From: Paraburkholderia adhaesiva
GTDB lineage: Bacteria; Pseudomonadota; Gammaproteobacteria; Burkholderiales; Burkholderiaceae
DNA: 64,000 nt
Assembly: GCF_021390575.1 (NCBI RefSeq)
Contig: NZ_JAJEJQ010000001.1
Coordinates: 1,836,501-1,900,500, forward strand
Direction of reading: 5' to 3'
A program made the position numbers and the translations under genes. Positions 16,790 to 25,754 of this stretch are shown piece by piece. The notes beneath the pieces were generated by a model. The model ran no database searches. It was not told the DNA's origin and saw only the letters and a program-made list of their open reading frames with translations. The first letter of the stretch is position 1, and each line of letters opens with the position of its first letter.

Positions 16790-18127
16790 TCAAATGACAG
16801 GCGCGCGGAACGCTGCGGGCGCGAAACAGGGATTCACCGGGTCGATCTGCTGGAGTAGCGCACCGTAACGCGTTACGTCCTGATAGAGCTTCTGTGCAAT
16901 TACGATCACGGGAAGCGATGCGCCCATCGTGACTGTCTGCATGATCGCGAGCGATTCGCCGCGCGTGGTTAAATCCTGTATCACGGCGGTTTCGAGTGCG
17001 CCGAGCGCTTCGAAGGTCGCATCGTCGCCCGTGTCGGCCGCGATCACGATTTCCGCGTCGAGCGCGTCGCATACGGTTTGCCGCAAGGTCTGCGCATCGT
17101 TATAGGAGGTCAGCGCATAGCCTGGCGTACTGTCGGCAAGCGCGATCACGGCCGAGCGGCGAAGCATCGCCGTTACGCCCGCATTTGCGACGGTAAGCGT
17201 AGGCGTTGCGCGTGTCTGCGCGGTCGTTTCGGCCTGGAGTGTCGCGAGGGATTGCACGGCTTCATGCGGGTCCGGGTTCGCGGTCTGCACCGCCGATACA
17301 AGCGACTGTGCGGCGCTCGCCATGCCGTTGTAATCGGCAATCGACGCGGCCGACACAAGCGCGTTTCCGCTTTCTGTCACGGCTTCGCGCGCCTGAGCGC
17401 CCGCGCCGCTGAGTTGATCTATCGTGGTTGCCGGATTCTTTACGCCCGCCGTGAACTGGCCGACGAAGCGCCCGTAATCGCCTTGCAGCGTCGCGACCAT
17501 CGACACAAGCGACGTTGCGCGCTGCGTAATGGTCTGCGCGTCCACGACAAACGCTTCGACTGTGCGTTCGATTTCGCCCACCAGCGGCGGTGTCGTCAGT
17601 AACGCCGTCATGCTGTTGACGAAATCCTGTGCGGCGGCAGCATACGCGGCGATAACCGATAAGCCCGTCTGCGCCTGGGTCGCAATGGTGAGCGTCGGAA
17701 ACTGTTCCGTGCCCGCCTGGATAAACGAAAAGCGCAGTTCAAACGAACGGCCGTGCTCGCTGGATTCTTCGCACTCGAATTCGAGCAGGGACGCGGTAAC
17801 GCGGCCGAGCGATGGGTGTACGAGTTCGCCGTCGCCCTTGTCTTCGGTTTCGCACGCGGCAATCATCGCCGCGCGCTGCGCGATCACGTCACCGCCCCCA
17901 TAGGCGGCATCCTGCAACAGAAAGCCCGTCAGCGTAATGCGCCGACCCGCGCGCCCCAGGTCTTCGACCCACACATCGTCCCGATACGGGTACTCATGCA
18001 TCGCGACGCGGCGGCCCGCCCTGAGCGTCGCGCCACGCACCGCGAACGGCACACCGCGCCAGCTTGCCGTCTGGAGTGCCGAGAAAAACGGCCGGTTAAT
18101 CGCACCCATATTGCGCCCATGCTGCAC
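16790..18127 (-). CDS. DNA circularisation protein, Mu gpN-like
   Basis: The protein is 445 aa from the GTG at 18127, or 439 aa from the ATG at 18109; neither has a clear SD. The N-terminal 150 residues match the DNA circularisation domain (TASWRGVPFAVRGATLRAGRR, then HEYPYRDDVWVEDLGRAGR). A long helical region follows. In Mu-like tails the protein is a baseplate or tail-tip component, despite the family name. It comes immediately after the tape-measure gene. Confidence 0.82.
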   Translation of the reverse strand: MQHGRNMGAINRPFFSALQTASWRGVPFAVRGATLRAGRRVAMHEYPYRDDVWVEDLGRAGRRITLTGFLLQDAAYGGGDVIAQRAAMIAACETEDKGDGELVHPSLGRVTASLLEFECEESSEHGRSFELRFSFIQAGTEQFPTLTIATQAQTGLSVIAAYAAAAQDFVNSMTALLTTPPLVGEIERTVEAFVVDAQTITQRATSLVSMVATLQGDYGRFVGQFTAGVKNPATTIDQLSGAGAQAREAVTESGNALVSAASIADYNGMASAAQSLVSAVQTANPDPHEAVQSLATLQAETTAQTRATPTLTVANAGVTAMLRRSAVIALADSTPGYALTSYNDAQTLRQTVCDALDAEIVIAADTGDDATFEALGALETAVIQDLTTRGESLAIMQTVTMGASLPVIVIAQKLYQDVTRYGALLQQIDPVNPCFAPAAFRAPVI

Positions 18128-18132
18128 TACAG

Positions 18133-20292
18133 TTACGCCGCCGCGGGCGGCGCAAGCGGCCGTGCAATATTCACGCCCGTAGGCGTTTCTGTGCGAACAC
18201 TGGTGCGCCCGTCGCGTTCGACGTGAATCTGGTTACTCACGTTGACAACGGGCGGCGCGACGTTCGCCATAGGGGGCGGCGGTGCGTTCAATGGCGGCAT
18301 GGGTTCGCCCGAATCCATCGCGCCCGCGGCGTCGCCGCCGTAGGCGCGCAAGGCCGCCATTACCTTTGGCCCGTATTGCTGCGTTTCGAGCGGCGCATTC
18401 GCCATGCCCTTGCGTTCGAGGTTGCCTTCGCCCCAGTTATAGGCCGCAAGCGCTGCGGACAGATTGCCGTGATAGCGCTGCATGAGGCCACTGAGTTTCT
18501 TTGCCGCCGCGCCTGCTTCCTGGCCGGGGTCCAGTGGATTGATGCCGTACTGTTTCGCCGTGGCGGGCATGAACTGGAACAGGCCCTTTGCGCCCGCGGG
18601 AGACACGGCCGAAGCGTTGCCTTTCGACTCCACCTGAGCGACGGCCGAAAGCAGACCGGGCGGCAAGCCGTACTGTTTTTCGAGGCCCGCGAAATCCAGG
18701 CTCTTCGCCCATTGCGTCACCGTCGCATTTTTTGCGGCGTCGCTGGGCTGGAAGTTTGCGCCGGTCCATTGCCCGCCCGAAGCGGCTTCGGCGGCGCGGA
18801 TGCGCTTGAGGTTGTCCGCTTCACTCTGGCCGCCGAGTTCTTCGCTATGCAAGCCAAGGTACGCACCGACCGTAACCGGATTGATAAAGCGCAGCGCGCC
18901 GCCCACGACGCGCGCGAGCAGACCGCGCCCGATCGTTGCACCGGCCGCGCCCGCACCCGCCGTAGCAGTTGCCGCGGCGGCCGTTTCAGCGGCCCCCGCG
19001 CCCGCGGCGGCGGCGGTTCCTTCGGCCGCGCCCGCGGCCCCCGCGGCGGCCCCTTCGGTTGCTGTCGCGGTTGCCGTTGCCGCTTCGCCTGCCGCGGCGG
19101 TCATGGCTTCGGCCGCTGCGCCCGCCGCTGCACCCGCGCCGCGCCACATTCCAATCAAGCCCCAGATACGCCAGCCGAGCGCTACGATGCTTCCTGTGCT
19201 GGAAAGAATCGAAGTGATAAAGCCGCCCGCCATGTAGAGCGCGAATACTTCGACGACGGTCTGGAGTCCGCCGATATGGTCGATAACCTTGACGACCCAT
19301 GAGGCAAGGTCAATCAGTTTGTCTATCGCATGGAAAAGCCCGTCCGCGAATTTGTCGAGATCCACCTTGCCTAATGCATTCGCGATGCGCTCAAACAGCG
19401 CGCCGACTTTCTGCGCGATGAGTTCGCGATTCTTCGCAATCCAGTTCGTTATCTTGTCGATAAACGGTTCGAGGATTGGCGCGAGCTTGTCGGCAATCGA
19501 GGCTTTCAGACCTTCAACCGCTTCGCCCATCTTCGAGAACGAAAGCGCGAAGCCTTGCGCGCGTTCCGCCATTTGAGGCGTGAATTCGCCGCGCAACTGC
19601 CGCGCTTCGGCTTCGTATTCCTGCATGCCCTGGCGGCCCCGGATCAGCATGGGCATAAGCTGTTCGACGCCAAGCGAGCGTGCGAGATTGCGCGCCGCAG
19701 CCGGGTCGCGCTTCTGTATGCGCTGCATCCGGTCGGCCAGGTCGTACATGGCGGCCTGGGTATCAATCGCGCCGCTCTTCGTGGCCTTTAGCCGGATGCC
19801 GAGCGCCTGGAGCGTCGCAAAAGCAGCCTGATTCCGGCCCCATCGCGCGTCCTGTAACGTGTCCTGGAGTGACTGAAAACCGGCCGTCATACTCTGCGCC
19901 GACACGCCCGCGAGATTCGCCGCGCCGCGCATCTGCGTTAGCTGGTTGGCCGTAATGCCGAGCATGCGGGACGTGCGCTCAGTTTCCGCGCCCATCCGTT
20001 CCCACTGCGTCACCATCTCCGTTAGCCCCGCGATCGTCCCGCCGCCCACGATCGCGAGTAGCGGTGCGCCCATCTTCAGGACGCTGCGCGCGGCCTTGTC
20101 CGCTTCCTTCGCCACGTTGCCGAGGTTCTTTGATACCTTCGTGAATCCCGTTGCGTCCGAGAGTCCCTTTGCACTCTTCGCAAGCGCCTTGTATGGCGCG
20201 GTCATTTTTTCTATTTTCCTGTTGATACGGTCCATCGTGGCCGTGGCCTTGTCCACGGCCGATATCGTGTAGGTAATGGTTTTCGCGGCCAT
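18133..20292 (-). CDS. Tape measure protein with C-terminal lytic transglycosylase domain
   Basis: The 719-aa protein has a helical N-terminal half (MDRINRKIEKMTAPYK onward), a hydrophobic region, and a low-complexity Ala/Gly/Thr stretch near 390-450. A lysozyme-like SLT domain lies at about 540-630, with the catalytic glutamate in AVAQVESKGN and the motif GAKGLFQFMPATA. It sets tail length and probably digests peptidoglycan during DNA entry. It follows the frameshifted chaperone, the usual order. Confidence 0.9.
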   Translation of the reverse strand: MAAKTITYTISAVDKATATMDRINRKIEKMTAPYKALAKSAKGLSDATGFTKVSKNLGNVAKEADKAARSVLKMGAPLLAIVGGGTIAGLTEMVTQWERMGAETERTSRMLGITANQLTQMRGAANLAGVSAQSMTAGFQSLQDTLQDARWGRNQAAFATLQALGIRLKATKSGAIDTQAAMYDLADRMQRIQKRDPAAARNLARSLGVEQLMPMLIRGRQGMQEYEAEARQLRGEFTPQMAERAQGFALSFSKMGEAVEGLKASIADKLAPILEPFIDKITNWIAKNRELIAQKVGALFERIANALGKVDLDKFADGLFHAIDKLIDLASWVVKVIDHIGGLQTVVEVFALYMAGGFITSILSSTGSIVALGWRIWGLIGMWRGAGAAAGAAAEAMTAAAGEAATATATATEGAAAGAAGAAEGTAAAAGAGAAETAAAATATAGAGAAGATIGRGLLARVVGGALRFINPVTVGAYLGLHSEELGGQSEADNLKRIRAAEAASGGQWTGANFQPSDAAKNATVTQWAKSLDFAGLEKQYGLPPGLLSAVAQVESKGNASAVSPAGAKGLFQFMPATAKQYGINPLDPGQEAGAAAKKLSGLMQRYHGNLSAALAAYNWGEGNLERKGMANAPLETQQYGPKVMAALRAYGGDAAGAMDSGEPMPPLNAPPPPMANVAPPVVNVSNQIHVERDGRTSVRTETPTGVNIARPLAPPAAA

Positions 20293-20295
20293 GAT

Positions 20296-20478
20296 TCACC
20301 CGTCGCGGTGCATGTTTCGCGCGATACGTCGCGCCTGTTCGTGCCACTGCGCTAACTCTGTCCAGGTCAGCGCGCCCGCGTCGCGCGGTCCCCAATGAAA
20401 AAACCACGTTACGTCCGCGATTACGTCGCGCAGATTCGGCGGGACTACTCGAAAAAAGCGGAAAGGTACTTGTTGCAC
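20296..20478 (-). CDS. Tail assembly chaperone, frameshift extension (T-like)
   Basis: This frame overlaps the end of the short chaperone and continues with a 51-residue extension beginning RVVPPNLRDV and ending RNMHRDG. It is probably not translated from its own start but as a -1 frameshift fusion of about 128 aa. The extension has Trp-rich helices (WFFHWGP, WTELAQWHEQA), like T-domains that recruit the tape measure. It stops just before the tape-measure start. Confidence 0.72.
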   Translation of the reverse strand: MQQVPFRFFRVVPPNLRDVIADVTWFFHWGPRDAGALTWTELAQWHEQARRIARNMHRDG

Positions 20479-20681
20479 GCGTTGAAGTCGCGCGCGCCCA
20501 TCTTTCCCACGGTCGCGACTTCGATATGGCCGATGGTGGAAATAAGGTTTTTCATGGCACGCACTGCGCCGAATTTCTGCGCCTCTTCGGTGACTTTCGC
20601 GATTTCATCGACGGTCGGCTCGCGAAGAATGACTTCGCTGATACCGTCAACGGGCGCAAGCAGCTTGATGGTTTCGCCCAT
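20445..20681 (-). CDS. Tail assembly chaperone, short form (G-like)
   Basis: The 78-aa protein starts at ATG 20681 (MGETIKLLAPVDG) and ends LSAFFE. It resembles the Mu gp41/lambda gpG-type tail assembly chaperones that lie between the tube and tape-measure genes. A canonical slippery heptamer near its 3' end allows a minority of ribosomes to move into the overlapping frame (20296-20478), giving the longer GT-type product. Confidence 0.8.
   Translation of the reverse strand: MGETIKLLAPVDGISEVILREPTVDEIAKVTEEAQKFGAVRAMKNLISTIGHIEVATVGKMGARDFNACNKYLSAFFE
20451..20457 (-). other. -1 ribosomal frameshift heptamer TTTTTTC
   Basis: On the minus strand the zero frame reads GCT TTT TTC GAG TAG, so the heptamer T TTT TTC fits the X XXY YYZ rule. 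Slipping back one base gives TTT TTT CGA GTA, which continues the T-like frame. Confidence 0.75.
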
Positions 20682-20695
20682 GATGTGTTCTCCGT

Positions 20696-21070
20696 TTATT
20701 GCTCGGTCACGGAGCCGCTGAACCCTTCGAATTTGACTTCGAAGGTTGCATCGGGCGTCTTGACTTCCTGCGCTTCGACGGTCCACATATTCCGGCCGAT
20801 AACCGTTTTCGAATTCGCCAGTTCAAGCGTTACGGTTACGTTCGTCATGGCGTTAAAGTCAGCAACGGTCAGCGTCCCGGCATCGCGGAATGAACCGGAT
20901 ATGAACGGCGCGCGCGGCTTCTCGCCGTACCCGTGTACGCGGTCCTGGCCGATGAGCGATTCGCGCTCCACGTCGCCGGGCGAATAGGTCAGTTCGCCCG
21001 CAAGCATGTAGCTTTGTCCGTCAACGGAGATATACGCGATGCCCGCTAACCGGTTAGTGGTATCTGGCAT
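20696..21070 (-). CDS. Phage tail tube protein
   Basis: The 124-aa protein belongs to the Mu gp40-type tube family: RLAGIAYISVDGQSYMLAGE at the N-terminus, a central RVHGYGEKPRAPFISG loop, and a beta-rich C-terminus. It forms the inner tube through which DNA passes. It lies directly after the sheath gene and before the chaperone. Confidence 0.85.
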   Translation of the reverse strand: MPDTTNRLAGIAYISVDGQSYMLAGELTYSPGDVERESLIGQDRVHGYGEKPRAPFISGSFRDAGTLTVADFNAMTNVTVTLELANSKTVIGRNMWTVEAQEVKTPDATFEVKFEGFSGSVTEQ

Positions 21071-21080
21071 GATTGCCCCC

Positions 21081-22562
21081 TTATGCGGTTAGCCGGAACT
21101 GCGCGAGCAACGCAAAGATTCGGAGCTGGTCGATCAGCACGCCCGGCCATAGCACGTCAACGCGGTTTGGATTCGTCGCGTTGCGCTCCACGACGAGCGC
21201 TTTTGCAAATACGTCGCTGTCCTGTACAAGCCCGTTGGATTCGTCTTCCTGATAGGCGGCGATGAGGTCGGCGCGGATCACATTGGGCGTCACGACATTG
21301 GCGCCGGCAGAAAAGCGCGTGCCATCGTCCGCGAGCTTGACGCGCCCGTATTTGCTGGTTACGACGATTGCCAGATGGCGCAAGACGGCCGCGAGCGTGA
21401 ACAGCGTTTCGACTTCCAGATAGGAGTCGTCCGGTTGCCCGTAGGCGTTTTCCTGATAGGTCGTAATGAGGTTTTCAATGGCGACCGTGCCATCGTCACC
21501 GACCGTGAACGTTGCAATGCCGTCAAACAGCAACGAATTACGGTCAGAGAGCGGGAAGCGCGATTGCACGGGCGGCGCAAGCACACCCGGAAGCGGCAGC
21601 GTTTGCAATGGCGTTGCCGGGTCGGCGCGCAGACTGACGGCAGACGCGCCCGCGAGGCTCGCGGCCCATATCCACGCGGGCGTCGGCGAGTCATAGAAAC
21701 CCATGATCGAGGCATGTTGATCGTTGCGCGCCGTGCCGAGCGAAACAAGCGCGCCGAGCGTGCCGCGCGCCGCTGCGAACGCGTGGCCGTACAGCATTTG
21801 TTGCCACGACCAACGACCGTTGATATCGTCCAGGAACGTCTTGATTGCATCGAGCGAGGTCGGGTCCGTGTACGGGCACACGATGAAGTCGAAGGCCATG
21901 TCGCCCAGGCCATCGAGCGCCGTTGCAAGGTCAGGCGCGACCGCGCCGCCCGCCATCGGCGTAATGGTGTACGTCATGCCTTGCGGCGTGACTTCGCCGC
22001 CCGGCGTTCCCAGGTAATTCACCCTCAGGTCAATTTCATTGCCGCCCGGTCCGGCGTTGATTGCGGTGAGCGTCACTTCGCCGCCGCTTGCTGTCGCCGT
22101 CACCGGCAGGCCCTGCGTCTGTCCGATGCTCGCGACAAGCGCCGCTGCGATATCGCTTTCGGCCTGCGTGGGCTGCACCGGCTGTGCGATGCGCACGCCC
22201 GCGATGTAGAGATAGAACGTTCCCGCGGCCGTGGGCGCTGCGGTAATGTCGAGCGTGCCCGTTGCCGCGGTCGAGCCGGTCGCATCATTCAGCGGCAAAT
22301 ACCAGACTTCCCCGAAGGCATCGGCCGCACGATAGGCCGCGAGCATGAGCGCAAGCATGGAACCCTGGCCGCCCGCGTTGATCGCATCGCCGTTGCCCTG
22401 GCTGATGGCCGGTATGCCGGGCGGCGCGCTTCCTTCGGCGGTTATCTGCGCGAGAATCAACGCGCGCTGTGTGGTTTGCGCCGTGTTCGCCTGGCTGTTA
22501 TCGAGTTCGGCGTAAAAGAGCGGAACGCGGATATTGGCCGGGATCTGATGAAACGGGATCAT
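21081..22562 (-). CDS. Contractile tail sheath protein, Mu gpL-like
   Basis: The 493-aa protein shows the Mu-type sheath pattern: IPANIRVPLFYAELDNSQAN at the N-terminus, an inserted beta domain (about 100-200), and a conserved C-terminal block with DDGTVAIENLITTYQ at about 355-370 and VLWPGVLIDQLRIFALLAQFRL at the end. Its presence makes this a myovirus-type prophage. It overlaps the DUF2635 gene by ATGA. Confidence 0.92.
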   Translation of the reverse strand: MIPFHQIPANIRVPLFYAELDNSQANTAQTTQRALILAQITAEGSAPPGIPAISQGNGDAINAGGQGSMLALMLAAYRAADAFGEVWYLPLNDATGSTAATGTLDITAAPTAAGTFYLYIAGVRIAQPVQPTQAESDIAAALVASIGQTQGLPVTATASGGEVTLTAINAGPGGNEIDLRVNYLGTPGGEVTPQGMTYTITPMAGGAVAPDLATALDGLGDMAFDFIVCPYTDPTSLDAIKTFLDDINGRWSWQQMLYGHAFAAARGTLGALVSLGTARNDQHASIMGFYDSPTPAWIWAASLAGASAVSLRADPATPLQTLPLPGVLAPPVQSRFPLSDRNSLLFDGIATFTVGDDGTVAIENLITTYQENAYGQPDDSYLEVETLFTLAAVLRHLAIVVTSKYGRVKLADDGTRFSAGANVVTPNVIRADLIAAYQEDESNGLVQDSDVFAKALVVERNATNPNRVDVLWPGVLIDQLRIFALLAQFRLTA

Positions 22563-22846
22563 GATTTATCCCCCGTGGTGCGTGCCGGATCGGCGGCGCG
22601 TTTGGTCGGCGTTGCCGCCGTCGCGGGCGGCGTTGTGCGCGCGGGCGTGTCCGGCATGGGCTGTGTGGACGCATACGCGGCCCGTGGCGCGGTCGTCGGC
22701 GTGGGGTCGAGGGTCACGTCGCCATCGCGCACGCGACGCCGCCAGAAAGGCGAATCAGGGACCGTGCGTGGGGCTTCGATGAGGTCGTGCAAAACCGGAT
22801 CGCGCACGACTCGCCCCGTAACCGGGCGGATACGTAGCGTTTGCAT
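22559..22846 (-). CDS. DUF2635 family protein (Mu gp38-like)
   Basis: The 95-aa protein opens with the DUF2635 core (RIRPVTGRVVRDPVLHDLI, then FWRRRVRDGDV) and ends in an Ala/Pro/Thr-rich tail. In Mu-like phages this small protein sits immediately before the sheath, as here. Its role in tail assembly is not established. Confidence 0.8.
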   Translation of the reverse strand: MQTLRIRPVTGRVVRDPVLHDLIEAPRTVPDSPFWRRRVRDGDVTLDPTPTTAPRAAYASTQPMPDTPARTTPPATAATPTKRAADPARTTGDKS

Positions 22847-22865
22847 GGCGGGAAGACGCGGACGG

Positions 22866-23504
22866 TTATTCGCTGTCCGGGTTCAGTGAGGGAAAGTCGA
22901 GCGTTCCTTCGTCGCGTCCGTCCGGGCCTTGCGTGCGTGGCGCGGGCGTGACGGGTGCCGGGAAAGGTGGATTGGCATAAGTGCCGGTTTTGTCGGCGGG
23001 CGCGATCGTGTCGGCGTGAATGCCGAGCGCGACGAGCGGCACGGCGACGGGCTGCAATGCGGGCGGCGTGTCCGTGAGCGGGTTAAACGCGATGAAATAT
23101 TCGAGTTCCAGACTCATGCGCAGGTCGGCGATATGCACGCGCCCGGTTGCGTCGAGGTCCATGTCGGTTTCAATGCTGCGCACCTGCTGGATACCATCCA
23201 GCAACGCCTGGCACGTCAGCAAGGCGCATTCGATTTCGTCGCATAGCTGTTCGCATGCGGAGCGTGCCGCGGCGGCGCTCTGCGCTTCGACGCGTGCATT
23301 CACGGTTAGCGTGGCGGTCGCCGTGAATGCCGGCGGTTCCTGTCCTATGGATTCCTTGCGGTCGCTTGTGCAGTCAACGAGGATGCACGGATAGCACTGG
23401 ACGGTCGGCCAGTCGCGCGGCGTGTAGACACGATCGCCCGCGATGGTCTGCGCGCGCGTGAGCACATCGGCGGCGATATCGCGCAGTTGTGCCCGGTACA
23501 GCAT
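22866..23504 (-). CDS. Gp37-like / tail completion protein
   Basis: The 212-aa protein has an N-terminal helix (YRAQLRDIAADVLTRAQTIAG) and VQCYPCILVDCTSDRKES, followed by a beta sandwich (TATATLTVNARVEAQ). This is the pattern of tail terminator or head-tail completion proteins in lambda and Mu relatives. The Pro-rich tail from about residue 150 is variable. Position between the head-tail joiner and the sheath supports a connector role. Confidence 0.65.
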   Translation of the reverse strand: MLYRAQLRDIAADVLTRAQTIAGDRVYTPRDWPTVQCYPCILVDCTSDRKESIGQEPPAFTATATLTVNARVEAQSAAAARSACEQLCDEIECALLTCQALLDGIQQVRSIETDMDLDATGRVHIADLRMSLELEYFIAFNPLTDTPPALQPVAVPLVALGIHADTIAPADKTGTYANPPFPAPVTPAPRTQGPDGRDEGTLDFPSLNPDSE

Positions 23505-23510
23505 GGCGTG

Positions 23511-23861
23511 TCACGGCGTGGGCGCACCGATCCAGTTGAGCATGAGCTTCGCCGCGCCGTGCCCGTCGAGGCGCACTTCCTGGACCGCGTAGAGGTTGCC
23601 CGTGCGGTCCACCGTGAGCGTGTCGCCCTGTTGCGGCGGAGCGCTGGCAAACTGTGCGAGCCGCACGCTACAGACGGGGCGCTCGGTCGTGTACGCGAGC
23701 ACGCCGCCTTGCGGGATCAGTTCGCGGTACGCTTCATCGAAGACGCCATCGACGGCAAGCGTGGAGCCGTCCGCAAAACCATAGGTCACGCTTTCGGCAA
23801 ACTGTGCGAAGAGCGGCGCGAGGATATAGCCGTCGAAATCATCGGGGACGGCAAGGGACAC
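23511..23861 (-). CDS. Head-tail joining protein
   Basis: The 116-aa beta-rich protein, with DGVFDEAYRELIPQGGVLAYT and the FASAPPQQGDTLTVDRTGNLYAVQEVRLDGHG hairpins, resembles lambda gpFII-type joiners. These complete the head and attach the tail. It lies between capsid and tail modules, at the junction of the lambda-like and Mu-like halves. Confidence 0.65.
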   Translation of the reverse strand: MSLAVPDDFDGYILAPLFAQFAESVTYGFADGSTLAVDGVFDEAYRELIPQGGVLAYTTERPVCSVRLAQFASAPPQQGDTLTVDRTGNLYAVQEVRLDGHGAAKLMLNWIGAPTP

Positions 23862-23863
23862 GG

Positions 23864-24160
23864 TTAGCGCCGTTGCTTCACAGCCGGGCCGCTGCGTGTT
23901 TCAAAGGTCGGCCCCTGCGTGCGGGCCTTTTCCTCTTCGCTCGCGGTCTGTGCGTCACGGTCGCGCGCGATGAAACCCAGCGCACGAAGCCGCGCTACAT
24001 CGGCCGAGGGTACGGCCGCGGATTCGCCCGCCCTGTAGGTGCGCGAACCAATGCGGATCGAGCGCCCGCGTGCAACGGTTACGGTCTGCGTGTTTCCCGG
24101 CGTGTTGCCGCTATCGGCCGTCGCTTGCGACGTGGGCGTGTCTTTCGTGGGAGTGTTCAT
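23864..24160 (-). CDS. Small structural-region protein of unknown function
   Basis: The 98-aa protein has a Thr/Ser-rich disordered N-terminus, then a compact segment (GRSIRIGSRTYRAGESAAVPSADVARLRALGF) and a charged C-terminal tail. Short proteins of this form are common between capsid and head-tail genes of lambda-type heads. A connector role is likely from position only. Confidence 0.5.
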   Translation of the reverse strand: MNTPTKDTPTSQATADSGNTPGNTQTVTVARGRSIRIGSRTYRAGESAAVPSADVARLRALGFIARDRDAQTASEEEKARTQGPTFETRSGPAVKQRR

Positions 24161-24163
24161 GGC

Positions 24164-25201
24164 TTAACTCTCCTGCGGCGCGCAAACCGTCGCGCACAGT
24201 GCCGCATTCACGCGCGAGGGAATCACGATAGGCGCGGATTGCATCATGAGAAAACGCTGTGGCGGGTCTTCGGCAATCCACATCTTGGGCGCGTAAGGCA
24301 GCGCGGCATAGTTGAAGCGCGGATCGAGAATCATCCCGAATGCACGCGTACCCATCAAGTCCGACCCGGCCATGATGACGACACCATCGGGGATCATGGG
24401 CTGTTCCACATCGTTGTCGTCCACGTACCAGTCGTTATAGACCCACAGGGAATATTGCCCCCAGCGTCCCTTGTAGACTGCGCCTTTGGCAATCTGCGCG
24501 CCGGGGTCAATGGCGTTGCCAAAATCCGAGAGCTTCGGATAGTAGACGGCAGCTTTTACGCGTTCGTCCGCGATGAAGTATTCAAACGGCGTCGTGGTAA
24601 AGATGAGGTCCGTTACTTGTGCGCCGCTTTTCTTGAGGATCAGGCGTTGCCATACTTCAATGTCGTGCGTGGGCGTGCCGTTCGGGTTATCCCATGCAGA
24701 CGAACCGGAAAGCGCGAGCGTCAATTCCGGGTCGCGGCCAAAATCGACAAGCGCGGCGGGGAACCCGTCGCCTTCGATGAGTACCGTTCCCGTCATGAGC
24801 GCCTGGGCCGCCATCCATTCCAGGCGGCGGTCGAGCAAGTCGATTTGATCGGTCATTTCGGCCGCAATGTTGGCCGCCGCGCGCTCTTCGCCGCGCAGTT
24901 CGCCGCCGATGCGTTCGCCGATCATGCGGCGAATCGGCTTGCGAAGGTCCGGCGCGCGCTTGTCCTTGAGATACGCGGGCCGGAATTTGTTGGTCTGGTA
25001 GCGGCGCTGTTCAACGAGCCGACCTTCGAGCAGCGGCGAGACAAACGGACTCATACGGCGTTTGCCTACGTCCACGTCGATACTCACTTCTTCCGTATCG
25101 CTTGTGACGATGTTTGGGAAAAAGCGGTCGAGCAAAAACTTTTGCGGGCGCAACAGATTGGGGACAACAAGAATCAGTGCGTTCGTGTCGTAGATGTTCA
25201 T
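24164..25201 (-). CDS. Major capsid protein, lambda gpE family
   Basis: The 345-aa protein is close to the 341-aa lambda E protein in length and pattern: FFPNIVTSDTEEVSIDVDVGKRRMSPFVSP near residues 29-58, then RGEERAAANIAAEMTDQI, and a long C-terminal beta region. It has the HK97 fold and forms the head shell with the gpD-like decoration protein. ATG 25201 is chosen because GGGGAG lies eight bases upstream. A minus-strand terminator precedes the gene. Confidence 0.92.
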   Translation of the reverse strand: MNIYDTNALILVVPNLLRPQKFLLDRFFPNIVTSDTEEVSIDVDVGKRRMSPFVSPLLEGRLVEQRRYQTNKFRPAYLKDKRAPDLRKPIRRMIGERIGGELRGEERAAANIAAEMTDQIDLLDRRLEWMAAQALMTGTVLIEGDGFPAALVDFGRDPELTLALSGSSAWDNPNGTPTHDIEVWQRLILKKSGAQVTDLIFTTTPFEYFIADERVKAAVYYPKLSDFGNAIDPGAQIAKGAVYKGRWGQYSLWVYNDWYVDDNDVEQPMIPDGVVIMAGSDLMGTRAFGMILDPRFNYAALPYAPKMWIAEDPPQRFLMMQSAPIVIPSRVNAALCATVCAPQES

Positions 25202-25223
25202 GATGCATACTCCCCGGCGCACG

Positions 25224-25262
25224 CAAAAGAAAAGCCCGCACCGGCTTTCACCGGGCGGGCTT
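25224..25262 (-). terminator. Terminator between decoration and capsid genes
   Basis: On the minus strand, AAGCCCGC pairs with GCGGGCTT and an inner CCGG/CCGG helix extends the stem, followed by TTTTCTTTT. It lies between gpD (ends 25308) and the capsid start (25201) and may reduce read-through or mark a processed mRNA end. Confidence 0.75.
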
Positions 25263-25307
25263 CAATGCCGCACAAGGCGGCAGCGGCGGCGCAATGTCTA
25301 CATAGGC

Positions 25308-25712
25308 TCAGGTTGGATCAGCAGCGGATACGCTGGGCTTGACGAAAATTGCCCACGAACGAAGCGCGAGCGTTGCAGCGGCAAGCGTCAACGTTGGATC
25401 GAGGATCAGCGCGCGCGCGTTGAATTCGCCGCTCAGATAGACGCCGCCCGTTACCGGCCCGGCCGTGCTGTCGATATCGTCGGCAAGAATGGCATTGGGC
25501 GAACCGTCGCCCGAATTCGCCATGTTGTATGTGCCATCCGTCTGCATGGCAAGTACGGTTCCGCGCTTGAGCGTCAGGCCCGCCGCAAACTGCGCTTGCC
25601 CTTCGGTAACGAGCTTGAAGTCGCCCGCGATGAGTTGATCGGGTAGATAGCATTCCGAAGACATGCCGGGCTGGAACGGGTTGTCTCCATAGGGGGTAAC
25701 AGGCGTAGACAT
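25308..25712 (-). CDS. Head decoration protein, lambda gpD family
   Basis: The 134-aa protein carries the gpD core: AGDFKLVTEGQAQFAAGLTLKRGTVLA, then NAILADDIDSTAGPVTGGVYLSGEFNA. gpD trimers stabilise the expanded head. The start at 25712 follows AGGAGG with seven-base spacing. The gene order scaffold-D-E is that of lambda. Confidence 0.88.
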   Translation of the reverse strand: MSTPVTPYGDNPFQPGMSSECYLPDQLIAGDFKLVTEGQAQFAAGLTLKRGTVLAMQTDGTYNMANSGDGSPNAILADDIDSTAGPVTGGVYLSGEFNARALILDPTLTLAAATLALRSWAIFVKPSVSAADPT

Positions 25713-25754
25713 GGCAATGCCTCCTGGCAATCTGTGCGGCGGGTTGTGCGTGGC

